Below the pieces are notes generated by a model. The model was given only the letters and a program-made list of their open reading frames with translations, was not told the origin of the DNA and searched no databases. DNA of 64,000 nucleotides from Congeria kusceri (Eukaryota; Mollusca; Bivalvia; Myida; Dreissenidae). This document shows positions 1-12,020 of the stretch, in pieces (the stretch's first letter is position 1; every line of letters begins with the position of its first letter). The stretch lies in assembly GCA_027627225.1 (NCBI GenBank), contig CM051036.1, forward strand, positions 35,734,426 to 35,798,425, written 5' to 3'. The translations under genes were made by a program, and so were the position numbers.

Positions 1-84
1 CAAGTAATGTTACTCAATCATTTTGGACGGTTTTGGTTTGGTGTATCAGGAAAACAAGAATGCAGCCATAAACTCAGTCGTTAG

Positions 85-467
85 CAGGGTTTGTAGGGAT
101 TTTACTTTTTACTATTTTAATTTTGGAATTTAAAAAAATTGTCATGGCAAGTTGAAACGTATCAATTAATTTGCCTGTAAGTGCATAAAAATGATCAAAT
201 GCATTGAAATATAATCGAACAAAAAATCTAAATCAAAAGCGTAATGAACAGACATGTATTGCAGCGCTACAAACGATTCTATTCTATTCTACAGGGCGCA
301 AATCAGCCCAGATATATAATGTTATGCAGATCATAAAAAATGTGGATGTCAGTGTACTATTTTGACTTAAGTATGTTTCGGATTGTCTCATGAAAAATTG
401 AGCTACGTCATGGAAAAATCATGGAAAAGTCATGGAATTTTGGTTTCAACAGTTTGTATGAACCCTG
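85..467. mobile_element. hAT-like non-autonomous element, copy 1
   Basis: The left end reads CAGGGTTTGTA and the right end is the near-inverse (TTTGTATGAACCCTG), so the element is bounded by imperfect CAGGG..CCCTG termini, as in hAT-type transposons. Its interior repeats phrases such as 'catggaaaaatcatgg'. The same sequence, in the same order, recurs as two halves at 12146-12455 and 16988-17127, which proves it is an interspersed repeat. No clean 8-bp target duplication is visible at this copy. It lies in the intron upstream of the first visible exon. The family assignment is inferred from the terminal bases; the repeat itself is certain. Confidence 0.6.
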
Positions 468-614
468 CATTAAGTATGTCATTTTTGGTATAAGAAATTT
501 AATATGAAAGCAAATTAATGACCGGTTTGATAATAAATTAACATGTTTTCTCTAGATATACATTAAGTTCTTCATTCATGCAAAACCTATCCACACTTGT
601 TTATTTGTTTCTAG

Positions 615-709
615 GAAATGCTGGAAAGGTTGAGAGATCGTAAAGAAGGTCTCAAAACGCAGTTGTCAGAAGTACAGGGGGAGTTGGAGGAATCTAGAAA
701 GGCTCACAG
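615..709 (+). CDS. Coiled-coil protein gene, first visible exon (gene continues upstream)
   Basis: An internal exon of 95 bp lies between acceptor ..TTTCTAG at 614 and donor GTAAAT at 710. It encodes 31 residues (EMLERLRDRKEGLKTQLSEV and on, ending ..SRKAH) plus two bases of a split Ser codon. It ends two bases into a codon, and the exon at 7799 supplies the third. Charged residues in heptad-like spacing (Leu at regular positions, many Glu/Lys/Arg) indicate an alpha-helical coiled coil. The upstream part of the gene lies outside the window. No catalytic motif is present, so the role is probably structural. I cannot name the gene with confidence. Leucine/glutamate/lysine-rich or centrosomal/ciliary coiled-coil proteins are candidates to test, with LEKR1 as a weak guess. 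Confidence 0.8.
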
Positions 710-770
710 GTAAATGGGCTTCAGTCGTGTGTTGTAAGCGTGACTAAAACGGTTAGGAGACACCCTGGGT

Positions 771-1116
771 CACTTCATTTGGAGGTGTTTGTTGTTTTGT
801 TGGGGTTTTTCGCTGTTTCTAACAGTAATTCAGTCATATCACGGTGGTCAGTTGACCTACTCACACTTTCCTTGGGCAAGCTTAGCCAATCTAAGCTGGT
901 TTACCAGTACTAAGTGCACATACCTGTGCCAGTAACTGACAACTGCCCTACTTGAATCAAAGGTAGGGGGAGAACGGCCGTATAAATAATTTCATGACCA
1001 ATCCCCACACAAGTTATGTGGGCGGGCTGGGGTTCGAACTCGCGATCCCTGGATTGACAGTCTAGCTCTACTAACTGAGCTAGCCGGACCTGGCACACTT
1101 CATTTGGAGGTGTTTG
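771..1116 (-). mobile_element. tRNA-derived SINE with 21-bp target site duplications
   Basis: The body is 792-1095 on the minus strand. The head is tRNA-like: an A box (TAGCTCAGTTAGTAGAG) and a B box (GAGTTCGAACCCC) read from about 1087 to 1020 on the minus strand. The tail ends in an A/C-rich AACAAAACAA. The element is flanked by identical 21-bp direct repeats at 771-791 and 1096-1116 (beginning cacttcattt). These are a textbook LINE-mobilised target duplication, and their identity argues for a fairly recent insertion into this intron. The internal non-tRNA body is probably one of the bivalve core-domain SINE types, which I cannot assign from memory. Confidence 0.9.
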
Positions 1117-1199
1117 GAAAATGTAGGGTGGTGTCATCTGAGGTGGTGCAATGGTGGATAAATAATTGACACTGTAGGAATGACTTCTCATTTTATATT

Positions 1200-3990
1200 A
1201 GATAATTATTGTTAATTTTAATGATACAATCTGGATATTGTTAAATTCATTACAGTGAAGGTCCAGAAAAGGGTTAGTGAAAGCCAAGTTTTCATGAAAA
1301 TTTTAATGAGTTGTTAAGCCACAACTGAAATAAAAAATGATTATTAAATCAACAATCCTCTTTGTTTCATGCGGTTATAAAAAATTAGATTATAACAGTC
1401 GACTGAGTAAATTTTACTCTATGTTTTCCCATGGAGAACCTCATATGGCTGAAACACCGACATTTAATGTCTTCCAACATAATCAACGCTCCTAAACTTG
1501 TCACTAAATTATGGTAGAAAAAAAATACCTTAATTTGTAATTCTTTAATGGAAGTTTAAATTTGGTCTGGTTTTACGTGTGAAAGTCCATTTATGCTCTA
1601 CTGAGGGTAAATATGATAAAGCAAACACCCCCTACATGTAACTGTTTTTCTAACGCTTCATTGGTTGAAATTTCCGTGCAGACTTGGACACGGAACCAAT
1701 GAGATGTCTGTCTCATGAATTATTCATGAGTACGAAGTATTGCTAGCCGAATCCCCTACAGTCTGATCAAGAAGCATAGCGTATTTGAGCGAACGTGGGT
1801 TCTTATAGCTTTTACAAAAGTAAAAAAGTAGTCCCATATATAATATATATTTTGTTCTCTTGAAGGAGCATATCGACGGTAGGTCAACAACAACACTTAA
1901 CAAAAAAAAGTTTATTTAAAGGGAATAGATGTTGTTAGGGTTGTTAAAATATGATTGTATTGTTTCCATAAACAGTTTAAAAATTGTCTCCCTTTCCGGT
2001 GTTGATATCACACGTTATCACACCGAAAACAAACACATTTTCTTTTTATTTTAATGCTATTGAATATTTTTTACATTTGAATTATTTTGAAAGGATTTTT
2101 AACACGCTGTTTTCAGTTTTATGTCAGTACTGTTTTCTCTATTACGCTTAGTAATCGGTGTCAGTAATAAACATTCCTGCGACATGTTGGATTACGATAA
2201 AATATGCCGTGGATTAGTTAAGCAATTTAAACCGCAAATTTTTTTACTCTACTGGCATTATCATGGCAGCATGTTTACAGTACAAAAGTCTACTTGACTG
2301 TACAGTTTATTCATAGGCAACGCAGAATCCGGGTTTCTAAATTTATTTAAGTTAAAATACATGCAATTGGATACACATAGTCGTTGAATAATGTCCAGCT
2401 TTTAAATAAAACAGTTAACAATCAATGCTAGGTTTAAATATACTTGTACTAAAAGTACGTATTGAAAGTGAAAGTGCATTCAATACTCCAAAATTGACAT
2501 TTTCTAAAAATAGCGTGAACATGCGTGTTATGATGTAAACAATAGTTAACACAGTCATGACATTCAAACACACTATGTGTTTTCGAAAGCAATTCAAGAT
2601 GATTCAACTCGTAGATGCGCGTTAAAATGTGAAAGAGTGTTCTGAAATGGATTACTTATACATATAACGTGTTTTCTATATTTATTAGTGATTCGAGTTT
2701 AACAACACAATTGGGTTGAAAGTCTGTCGAGAATTTCAAGAAAACAAGATGGCGGATAATAAAACGCTGAACACTTCTTACATGAGCACATTGAATACTT
2801 ATATACTTAAGCGTGATTACTGGATATACAGACTTAATACACAGAAACTAATATATAAATATGTGCTTGCTTAATGAACACAAGTTATTACTTAAGGCAA
2901 CGTTAGATTCTTGTTGGATTTTGGAGAACCGGCAATACAGCAATTATGTAAACAAAGGGAGACTACTGTTCACAGCAACAGTAAACAACAAGTGCAACTG
3001 CAAGTGTAGTATGCGGGAATTAATAACGTGCAAAGGATAAAATAGATACTTTGGATGCTAAAATTAAGTTTGGACCAAGGTGACAAGCTCCAATGCCTTG
3101 TGGGTAAAACTTGTACCCGCAAGACATTGTCTGTACTAGTCTCCTTGGCTCAATACAACTGAGGAAAATCCAAGAGAAAAAATGAGGAAATACAGTTCAA
3201 TATATCAGAGAGGTATTCTTAACATTTGCTGTTATTAATCTTTACTACTTTTCTTTTTGGTAATTTTGTATGATAAATGGTGACAATACCTTCAATTAAA
3301 TATTGTCCAAATGAAATGAAATTTAAAAAAGTAGTCCCTCACTGTGAGTGATATGGGGATATATCTCACTGATACTTTTCTATATTTCACTACTTAGCAT
3401 TAAATAAATGTCTATATTTATGTGAGATGCCATTGATATGCCCTTTTAACCAGAGTTCAGTTTTATTGTAAAATTTGCAGATTGTGGGAATAAACCTAGA
3501 AACAAGTTTATTACTAGTGACAAAATATTGATTCAACTGCACGTTGTCACACAAACAAAAAAATGAAATTGTTTCAGGTTTTTATTGGTCATAAAAATTG
3601 TCTAGTGTATAATTTTAAACTTTTAAAAGATATTTTAAATGTAGAACAGCTGTGCCAGAATTGTGATGAATATTTCAGGAGAGTTTCACAAAAAGTGTTG
3701 ATTCTAATGAAGTGTCTGGCTTTAAGGTCTGCCATAATTCGGTCATTACACCGTCATTTTCAAGGATTGGTCCCGTTGGCAATTTGCCAGCCGTGAAATT
3801 GATGCTGTGGTTCTCACTGGGTTCAATTAGAGTCTGGATTGGAGTGACGTTGTTTGGCATGTGTGAAACGTGCTTTGCAGTAATGATCACGTCTCAAAAA
3901 GGGACCAACGGCAAATTTTGTAAAAGCGCAATTGTTTATTGGTGATTTCATGATGTAGTAACTGAGTGGAGGAAGTAAACAGTGTAATTG
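1200..3990. other. Intronic sequence without recognised genes
   Basis: AT-rich intronic DNA. There is an imperfect inverted repeat at 1664-1705 (CATTGGTT.. /..AACCAATG) and a strong hairpin at 3074-3148. Short open frames around 3563-3945 run on both strands (60-77 codons), but I recognise nothing in them and see no splice-site support. No repeat copy elsewhere in the window matches this stretch. Confidence 0.5.
3074..3148. repeat. Imperfect inverted repeat / hairpin
   Basis: The outer arms are CCAAGG (3075-3080) and CCTTGG (3143-3148). The inner arms are AATGcCTTGtGGGTA (3092-3105) and TACCCgCAAGacATT (3114-3128), closing on a short loop. It may be a decayed fold-back element or part of an old small-RNA-like repeat. 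No second copy is seen in the window. Confidence 0.55.
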
Positions 3991-4000
3991 TATTATTTTT

Positions 4001-6452
4001 AGCTCACCTTTCGTCCGTCGTGTGTCGTCCGTCGTGCATCAGCATTTTCGTTCAAACAACATCTCCTAAACCGCTTGGCAGATTTGCACCAAACTTCACA
4101 GGAATGATCCCTTGGGTGATCCTTTTTAAAAATTGTTCAAATCGTTTTGGTCCGCTGCATATGTAGGTCACCAGAGCTAAAAACAGATTTAAAAAGTGAA
4201 AAGTTTAAAAATCTTCACTGAAACTGCACGGCTGAGAGCTTTCATATTTGGTATGTGGCATCCTCTAGTGGTCCTCTACAAAGATCATTCAAATGATGCC
4301 CCTGGGGTCAAAACTGGCCACGCCCCAGGGGTCACATAGTTTATATAGACTTAAATAACAAAATGACTTTAAAAATCTTCTCCTCTGAAACTGCAAGGCC
4401 CAGAGGTTTCATATTTGGTATGTAACATTGCATAGTGGGCCTCTACAAATATTGTTCAAATGATGCCCCTGGGGTAAAAAATGACCACGCCCCAGGGGTC
4501 ACATGGCTTATATAGACTTAAGTAGCTAAATAACTTCGACAATCTTTTTCTCTGAAACCGCAAGGCCCAGAGGATTGGTATTGGGTTGGTAACATTGTAT
4601 TCTGGTCCTCTACAAAGATTGTTCAAATGATGCCCCTGGGGTCAAAACTGGCCACGCTCCAGGGGTCACATTGTTTATATAGACTTAAATAGCAAAATTA
4701 CTGCAAAAATCTTCTCCTCTGAAACCGCAAGGCCCAGTGGTTTCATATTTGGTATGTGGCATCCTTTAGTGGTCCTATACCAAGATTGTTCAAATGATGC
4801 CCCTGGGGTCAAAACTGGCCACGCCCCGGGGGTCACATTGTTGATATTGACTTAAATAGCAAAATTACTGCAAAAATTGTCTCCTGAAACCGTAAGGCCC
4901 AGTGGTTTCATATTTGATATGTGGCATCCTGTAGTGGTCCTCTACAAAGATTGTTCAAATGATGCCCCTGGGGTCAAAACTGGCCACGCCCTGTGGATCA
5001 CATTGTTTATATAGACTTAAATAGCAAAATTACTGCAAAAATCTTCTCTGAAACCGTAAGGCCTAGTGGTTTCATATTTGATATGTGACATCCTCTTGTT
5101 GTCTTCTACAAAGATTGTTCAAATGATGCCCCTGGGGTCAAAACTGGCCACACCCCGGGGGTCACATTGTTTATATAGACTTAAATAGCAAAATTACTTC
5201 TGCTTTGAAACCTCAAGGCCCAGTGGTTTCATATTTGAAATGTGGCATTTTGTAGTTTTCCCCTATAAAGATTGTTCAAATGATGCCCCTGGGGTCAAAA
5301 CTCCCCCCGCCCCGGCACATTGTTTATATAGACTTAAATAACAAAATGACTTTAAAAATCTTCTCCTGAAACAGTGAAGCCCAGTGGTTTTATATTTGGT
5401 AAGTAACATTGTATAGTTGTCCTCTACAAAGATTGTTCAAATGATGCCCCTGGGGTCAAAACTAGCCACGCCCCGAGGGTCACATGGTTTATATAGAATT
5501 AAATAACAAAATGACTTTAAAAATCTTCTCCTATGAAACCGCAAGGCCCCAAGGTGTCATATTTGGCATGTAACATTGTAAAGTGATCTCCTACAAAGGT
5601 TATTTAAATTATGCCCCTGTGATCAAACCTGGTCAAGCCATGGGGCTCACATGGCTTCTTTAGGCATATATATGGCAAGTTGACTTTAAAAATCTCCTCT
5701 GAAACTGCAAGGCCCAAAGGTTTCGTATTTGGTGTGTAACATTGTATAGTGTCCTCTACAAAGAATGTTCAAATTATGACCCTTGGGTAAAAAGAGGCCA
5801 TACCCCGGGGGTCACATGGTTTATATAGACTTAAATGACAAAATGACTTAAAAAAGTTTCTTCTCTGAAAAGGCTCAGAGGTTTTGTAATTGGTATGTAA
5901 CATCTTATATTAGTCTTCTACAAAGATTGTTGAAATTATGCCACTGGGGTCAAACCTAGCCATGCCCTGGGGGTCATATGGTTTGTATAGAAATATGGCA
6001 AGTGGACTTAACAAATCTTCTATGAAACTGCAAGGCCCAGAGGTTTCATATTTTGTATGTAACATTGTATAGTGGTCCTCTACACATTTTGTTCAAATGA
6101 TGCCCCTGGAGTAAAAAGAATCTACACCCCGGAGTCACATGGTTTCTATAGACTTATATGGAAAGTGGGCTTTGATAATCTCTGAAACTGCAAGGCTCAG
6201 AGGTTTCATATTTGGCATAAATATTGTACAGTGATCCTCTACAAATATTGCTCAAATTATGCTCCTGGAGTAGAAAGTGGCCATGCCCTGTGGGTCACAT
6301 GGTTTATATAAACTACAAATCTTCTCTTGGAACTGCAAGGCCCAGATCTTTCTACTCTGGTTAGTGGTTTGGTGCCATTTGGCCCTCTTGTTATAAGCCA
6401 TTATGATGCCTTAAACTCGGGTGAGCGATCTAGGGCCATCGTGGCCCTCTTG
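4001..6452 (+). mobile_element. AGCTCACC-family tandem-core element, copy A
   Basis: It begins AGCTCACC followed by CGTCCGTCGTG-rich sequence and a unique ~120-bp left part, but the usual second arm of the 5' hairpin is missing. Then come about 14 degenerate units of ~165 bp, each with landmarks such as 'gcaaggcccagaggtttcatat', 'gttcaaatgatgcccctgggg' and 'ggtttatatagactta'. The right end is GGTGAGCGATCT followed by AGGGCCA TCG TGGCCCT, a perfect 7-bp hairpin, then CTTG. Coding is not expected. This layout matches the known non-autonomous 'pearl'/Helentron-associated type of bivalve repeat. The rolling-circle assignment is inferred from the hairpin and the absence of a target duplication. 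Confidence 0.8.
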
Positions 6453-6507
6453 TTTTTAATTAAGATTGTTTTTTTGTATGAGGAAGAATTAACGTGGTAA
6501 TCAAAAT

Positions 6508-6640
6508 AGTAAGTAAGTAAGTAAGTTGTTTATTATAGTGACATGTGTACAAGTAACGAAATATAAGCATCAAAACATGATACATGAATACACCCGACCC
6601 ACCGGGCCTATAAGTCACCTCACTATCAATACAAAATTAA
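6508..6640 (-). mobile_element. Probable 3' tail of a non-LTR retrotransposon
   Basis: On the minus strand this ends in a simple (CTTA)n tail (AAGT repeats at 6508-6525 on the + strand), preceded by a non-repetitive stretch containing GGCCCGGTGGGTCGGGTG. A short microsatellite tail is typical of several non-LTR retrotransposon families. No reverse-transcriptase coding is visible next to it, so only a 5'-truncated 3' end would be present. The 86-codon + strand frame across it looks incidental. Confidence 0.4.
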
Positions 6641-7798
6641 ATTCATATAAAATATTTGTTTTATCAAATGATTTCATGATGGAGAAACTATATTTTGTTT
6701 CCTATAAGCTTATTATATTTGTTATTTCAGTTAATTATCTCCAATGTCAATTAATAAACTTGATGTTTCATCAAAATAGCAATTAATACTAAAGGTGATT
6801 CATTGTACACGTATATATTTCCACATGTTTCCATTTGCTGTATTAACTAACTTGCCAGCAGTTGACTGTAGAAGTTAATTGCACACCTTTGAGAGGAACT
6901 CAAATTCACAATTACATACATACATTTTAAATTAAGAATTATTTTTAATTGGTGTAATTCTTCCATTAGGCGAGAGTTTTTTTATTTCCTGGTTCGAGGA
7001 TCTGCCAACCCAATTTTTTCCAAAAAGCAAAAACAAAATATAATTTGTGGAATGTAACTGATACCGTAAAAATGACATTGTGAAAGGGTTTCAACCTGTT
7101 GCACAGAATGCAAAAAAATACGCTGAAGAAATGACTAAATTTTATGTAACATGCATTATGATTCATATTGTCTGCTCTCTGTTCTGTTTATACATCATGC
7201 AACTCTCATTGTACTAACTACACATTTATACTAATTTTATATCAATATTATAATTAACACATTTCATTGGTGTATATTGATTTATTTATACAATAATTAT
7301 ATTTAGTTAGTTGTCACTTCATTAAACATGCTGTTATACATGTAATATGGCCCCTGTCCAGCGATATCAGACTTAGGCCTACTGTGTTTAAGTATGAGCA
7401 TATTTTAAGAGTAGTTTTTATATGATAAACACTGCATTTTAATGTTACTATGATTGGTATTAATGTCTTGGTCATCATTCAGTGATTAAGTTAATGTTGT
7501 GTTATATGATTTACTCAAGTCTGTGTTATTATTTTTTTCCTCTCCTCCAACTGGACACTTTTCCAAAATGTCAGAGAACCAATAAATACAAAATCTCTAG
7601 CCTTATTTAGCTGGTTTCCTGCTTTTCAGTGCTTAGATTTATATACAAATAATGCTTAAACATGCTGGGTATGTTTGGAAGAATTTGGAAGAGTTTCTAT
7701 GAACCCTTTGAGGGTAAGAGTATTTTCCTCGCCTCACCTTAAGTTTTTGAAATCCCAACCCTGACTATGTGAAACAGTCTTAAACACATCTATTTCAG
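6641..7798. other. Intronic sequence without recognised features
   Basis: AT-rich DNA up to the acceptor (TATTTCAG) at 7791-7798. I see no repeat copy or conserved reading frame here. Confidence 0.5.
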
Positions 7799-7936
7799 TG
7801 TGTTGAACGCCCGCTGGAAGGAGAAGTCGCAGCTGATAGGGAAACTTGAGTCTCAGGTCGGAGAAATGAAGGAAACCTGGGAGAAAAAGGAGCGTAAACT
7901 CACCCAGGAACGCGACAAAGCTCTTGAGGCTGCCAA
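7799..7936 (+). CDS. Coiled-coil protein gene, second visible exon
   Basis: A 138-bp exon between TATTTCAG (ends 7798) and donor GTAAGC at 7937. It starts with the base that completes the Ser codon split from exon 615-709. It then encodes 45 residues (VLNARWKEKSQLIGKLESQV and on, through ..TQERDKALEAA) and ends two bases into an Asn codon that the exon at 17681 completes. The sequence is almost entirely Lys/Glu/Gln/Leu-rich helix without Pro or Gly clusters, consistent with a continuous coiled coil. Introns of 7.1 and 9.7 kb flank it. The phase match on both sides is strong evidence that the exons belong to one transcript. Confidence 0.9.
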
Positions 7937-7950
7937 GTAAGCGCATGTGT

Positions 7951-9306
7951 TCAATGTGGTATACTAGGGCTTGTGGTATGCATTGATTGTGTGCTAGGCA
8001 TTGGGCTTGTGGTATGCATTGAGTATGGGGTAGGCATTGAGTTTGTGATATGCATTGAGTTTGTGGTATGCATTATGTGTCTGGTATGCATTGAGTTTGT
8101 GGTATGCATTGTGTGTGTGGTATGCATTGTGTGTGTGGTATGCAATAAGTTTCTGGTATGCATTGAGTGTCTGGCATGCATTGAGTGTGTGGTATGCATT
8201 GAGTGTGTGGCATGCATTGTGTGTGTGGTATTCAATAAGTTTGTGGCATGCATTGAGTGTGTGGCATGCATTATGTGTGTGGTATGCAATAAGTTTGTGG
8301 TATGCATTGAGTTTGTGGTATGCATTGAGTTTGTGGTATGCTTGTGTGTGTGGTAGGCATTGAGTTTGTGGTAGGCATTATATGTGGTATGCATTAAGTT
8401 TGTGGTAGGCATTGTGTGCATGGTATGCATTAAGTGTGTGGTATGCGTTGAGTATGTGGTATGCATTGTGTGCGGTATGCATTCAGATTGTGGTATGCTT
8501 CGTGTGTGGTATGCATTGAGTGAGAGGTATGCATTGTGTGTGTGGTATGCACTGAGGGTGTGGTAGGCATTTAGTTTGTGGTAGGCTTTGTGTGTGGTAG
8601 GCATCAAGTGTGAGGTATGCATTGTGTGTGTTGTAGACAGGTATTGAGGTATGTATTGAATGTGAGGCATGCATTGTTTGTGGGGAATGCATTGTGTTTG
8701 TGTTGTAGGCATTTTTTGTGTGTAGTAGGCATTGTGTGTGGGGTATGCATTGAATGTGAGGCATGCATTGTGTTTGAGGTATGCATTGAGTTTGTGGTAG
8801 GCATTGAGTGTGTGGTAGGCATTGAGTGTGAGGTATGCATTGTGTGTATGGTAGGCATTGTGTGTGTGGTATGCATTGAGTGTGAGGTATGCATTGTTTA
8901 TGTGGTAGGCATTGTGTGTGTGTGGTATGCATTACGTGTGTGGTATGCATTGAGTTTGTGGTTGGCATTGTATGGTAGGTATGCATTGAGTGTGTGGTAT
9001 GCTATGAGTGTGTGGTATGCATTGAGTTTGTGGTAGGCATTGAGTGTGTGGTAGGCTTAACATGTGGTATGTATTGAGTTTGTGGTAGGCATTTAGTGTG
9101 CGGTAGGCATTGTGTTTGTGGTAGGCATTGTGTGTGTGTGGTATGCATTGAGTGTGAGGTATGCATTGTGTGTGTTGTAGGCATTGAGTATGTGGTATGT
9201 ATTGAGTGTGTGGTATGCATTGTGTGTGTGGTATGCATTAACTTTGTGGTAGGCTTTGAGTGTGTGATAGGCATTGAGTGTGTGGTATGCATTGTGTGTG
9301 TGGTTT
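7951..9306. repeat. 18-bp minisatellite, about 75 degenerate copies
   Basis: The consensus unit is close to TGTGGTATGCATTGAGTG (18 bp), with variants at the tyg/agg positions and occasional 17- or 19-bp units. Because the unit length is a multiple of three and lacks stops in several frames, it creates long repetitive open frames on both strands (Val/Cys/Ile-rich on +, Met-His-Thr-rich on -). These are artefacts. The array starts about 14 bp after the splice donor of exon 7799-7936. Confidence 0.97.
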
Positions 9307-9310
9307 ATAT

Positions 9311-9910
9311 TACACTGTCAATGTGTCAACAAGGTGCTGTAGCTTCATGTATAGCTTTTGTATATTGTAATCATTGTGGACTTTGTATACCTAGTCAACT
9401 GCTTTTAGATTTGTGTTTTATTGAGAGAAAAAAAGCCCACATTTTTTAAACCCAGACCCAAATTTGTGCAAATGTACAGCGGAAGCAATTTGTGGCCCAA
9501 GACGGTGCAAAACAAGTATAATTATGTTTTTGCTTTAAGTGAGTGATAAAAGCAGAATAATGTATTTCTGAACTGGGTGTTTTACTGTCGGTTTATCACG
9601 TTCACTCCATTAATATTTTAAGGCAACTGACAGAAATTGTAATTGTATTGAAAGGCCATTAATTATCGCTTAAAATGGCTAGACCATAAATCCAAATATA
9701 CTTACTCCAGCTTTTAATGCTGGTCTTCTAGATATTTCAACTAGAAAATGTAACATAGTTACATAGTAAAATATTGTTGGTGTCAAATTCATCAGCCTCC
9801 GAGTATTTGCACTTAATGGTGTTATTTAATGAATACACGTAACAGCAGATAATTGTCAACATATTTTATTTTTCAGTCAGTGCTTGTACAGCATTTTTAC
9901 AGCATTTTTT
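9311..9910. other. Intronic sequence without recognised features
   Basis: Non-repetitive AT-rich intron DNA between the minisatellite and the next transposon. No reading frame or repeat is recognised. Confidence 0.5.
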
Positions 9911-10204
9911 ATGCCCCGAAGGGAACTTCGGGGGCATATAGTAATCGCATCGTCTGTCCGACTGTCCATCCTTCCTTCACGCTTCTTGTGCGGAGCGTAA
10001 CTCCATTAGTATTGAAGAGATTCAAATGAAACTTCACATAATGATAGAGGACAATGAGAGGAAGTGCAGAGTACAAGGACCACAACTGTTTCTTTAATAT
10101 TTACAGAGTTATTGCCCTTTGTTTAATTTTCTTGTGCGGAGATTTGTTTAATCTGACAAGCATATGCTTTGGGGGCATACGTCACATCCTGTGACAAACC
10201 TTGT
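9911..10204 (+). mobile_element. ATGCCCC-family short element, complete
   Basis: The left end is a hairpin, ATGCCCCgAAGggaaCTTcGGGGGCAT (9911-9937), followed by the usual GTCTGTCCGACTGTCC-type stretch. The right end is a hairpin TCACA TCC TGTGA (10182-10194), then caaacCTTGTT. It has no tandem core, so it is the minimal form of the family seen at 12456, 19843, 23800 and 58452. It is non-coding. Confidence 0.75.
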
Positions 10205-10234
10205 TTCACTATGAAATTCACTAATTTCATTTTT

Positions 10235-11940
10235 AGCTCACCTGAGCTCAAAGTGCTCATGGTGAGCTTTTGTGATCCCCCGTTGTCCGTTGTGCATGCG
10301 TACATCCGTGTCTCGTCAACTTTTCATTCAAACAACATTTTCGCCTAAACCACTTGGCAGATTTTCACCAAACTTAACAGGAATGATCATTGGGTTACCC
10401 TCTTTCAAAGTTGTTCAAATCGTTATGGTCCACTGCATATGTAGGTCACCAGAGCTAAAAATAGATTTAAAAAGTGTAAACTTTAAAAATCTTCTCTGAA
10501 ACCGCAGGGCCCAGAGGTTTCATATTTGGTATGTAACATCCTTTAGTGTTCCCCTACAAAGATTGTTCAAATTATGCCGCTGGGGTCAAAATGGGCCACG
10601 CCCCGGGGGTCACATGGTTTATATAGAATATATAGCAAAATGACTTTAAAAATCTCCTCTGAAACCACAAGGCCCAGAGGTTTCATATTTGGTATGTAAC
10701 ATCCTATAGTGTTCCTCTACAAAGATTGTTCAAATTATGCCCCTGGGGTCAAACTGGCCAGGCACCGAGGTCACATGGTTTATATAAACTTAAATAGCAA
10801 AATGTCTTTAAAAATCTTCTCTGAAACCGCAAGGCCCAGAGGTTTCATATTTGGTATGTAACATCCTATAGTGGTCCTCTACAAATATTATTCAATTTAT
10901 GCCCCTGGGGTCAAAACCGGCCACGCCCCAGGTGTTACATGGTTTATATAAACTTAAATAGCAAAATGACTTTATATTATTTGGTATGTAACATCCTATA
11001 GTAATCCTCTACAAAGATTGTTCAAATTATGCCCCTGGGGTCAAAACTGGCCACGCCCTTGGGTCACATTGGTTTATACAAACTTAAATAGCAAAATGTC
11101 GTTAAAAATCTTCTCTGAAACTGCAAGGACCAGAGTTTTCATATTTGGTATCTAACATCCTATAGTGGTCCTCTACAGATATTGTTCAATTTATGCCCCA
11201 GGGATCAAAACTGACCACGCCCCAGGTGTTACATGGTTTATATAAACTTAAATAGCAAAATGACTTTAAAAATATTCTCCTCAGAAACTGCAAGGCTCAG
11301 AGGTTTCTTATTTTGGATATAAAATCATATAATGGTCTTCTACAAAGAGTGATCAAATTATGCCCCTGGGGTCAAAACTGGCCATGCCCCGGGGGTCACA
11401 TGGTTTATATAAACTTAAATAGCAAAATGTGTTTAAAAATCTTCTCTGAAGCCGCAAGCCCAGAGGTTTCATATTTTGGTAAATAACATCCTATAGTGGT
11501 CATCTACAAAGATTGTTCAAATTATGCCCCATGGGTCAAAACTGACCACACCCCAGGGGTCACATGGTTTATATAGACTTAAATAGCAAAATTACTTTAA
11601 AAAATTTCTCCTCTGAAACCACAATGCCTAGAGGTTTCATATTTGGTATGTAACATCGTATAGTGGAAACAGCAAGGCCCAGAGCTTTCCTATATTTGGT
11701 AGGTAACATTGTATAGTGGCCCTCTCCAAACATTGTTCAAATCATGCCCCTGGGGTCAAATTTGGCCACACCCCGAGGGGTAACATGATTTATATAGACT
11801 TAAAAAATCTTTACCTAAAACCGCAAGGCCCAGAGGTTTGTTCAAGATTGTTCAAATTATGCCCCTGGGATAAAAATAAGCCATGCCTCGGGGATGCAAA
11901 TTCGAATGGGTTACAAGGTCTCATGTGAGCGTCCTAGGGC
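10235..11940 (+). mobile_element. AGCTCACC-family tandem-core element, copy B (right end lost)
   Basis: The 5' hairpin AGCTCACC-GAGC-GTGCTC-GGTGAGCT (10235-10268) is intact. It is followed by a GTCCGTTGTGCATGCG stretch and about ten ~165-bp core units. The right end reads GTGAGCGTCCTAGGGC and stops where the other copies continue into the terminal hairpin. The next base starts an 80-bp perfect fold-back (11941-12020). Confidence 0.8.
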
Positions 11941-12020
11941 AATGAAAATGCAGACACCATGGACTATAATGACCCAAAAAGATTTGGGTCATTATAGTCC
12001 GTGGTGTCTGCATTTTCATT
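11941..12020. repeat. Near-perfect 38-bp inverted repeat (fold-back)
   Basis: The arms 11941-11978 and 11983-12020 are complementary over 38 bp with one mismatch (A at 11960 versus G at 12001), separated by a 4-base loop (AAGA). It interrupts the terminal motif of the upstream element (CTAGGGC|A). It could be a tiny fold-back transposon, a templated inverted duplication at a break, or an assembly artefact. Confidence 0.9.

Noticed and set aside
1020..1095. A tRNA gene on the minus strand
   Set aside because: The A and B boxes are there, but it is the head of a SINE with flanking target duplications, and the cloverleaf is not intact at the 3' side.
7951..9449. Long open frames on both strands (up to 253 codons, Met-His-Thr or Val-Cys-Ile repeats)
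   Set aside because: They are readings of an 18-bp minisatellite whose unit is divisible by three. No start context, splice support or domain.
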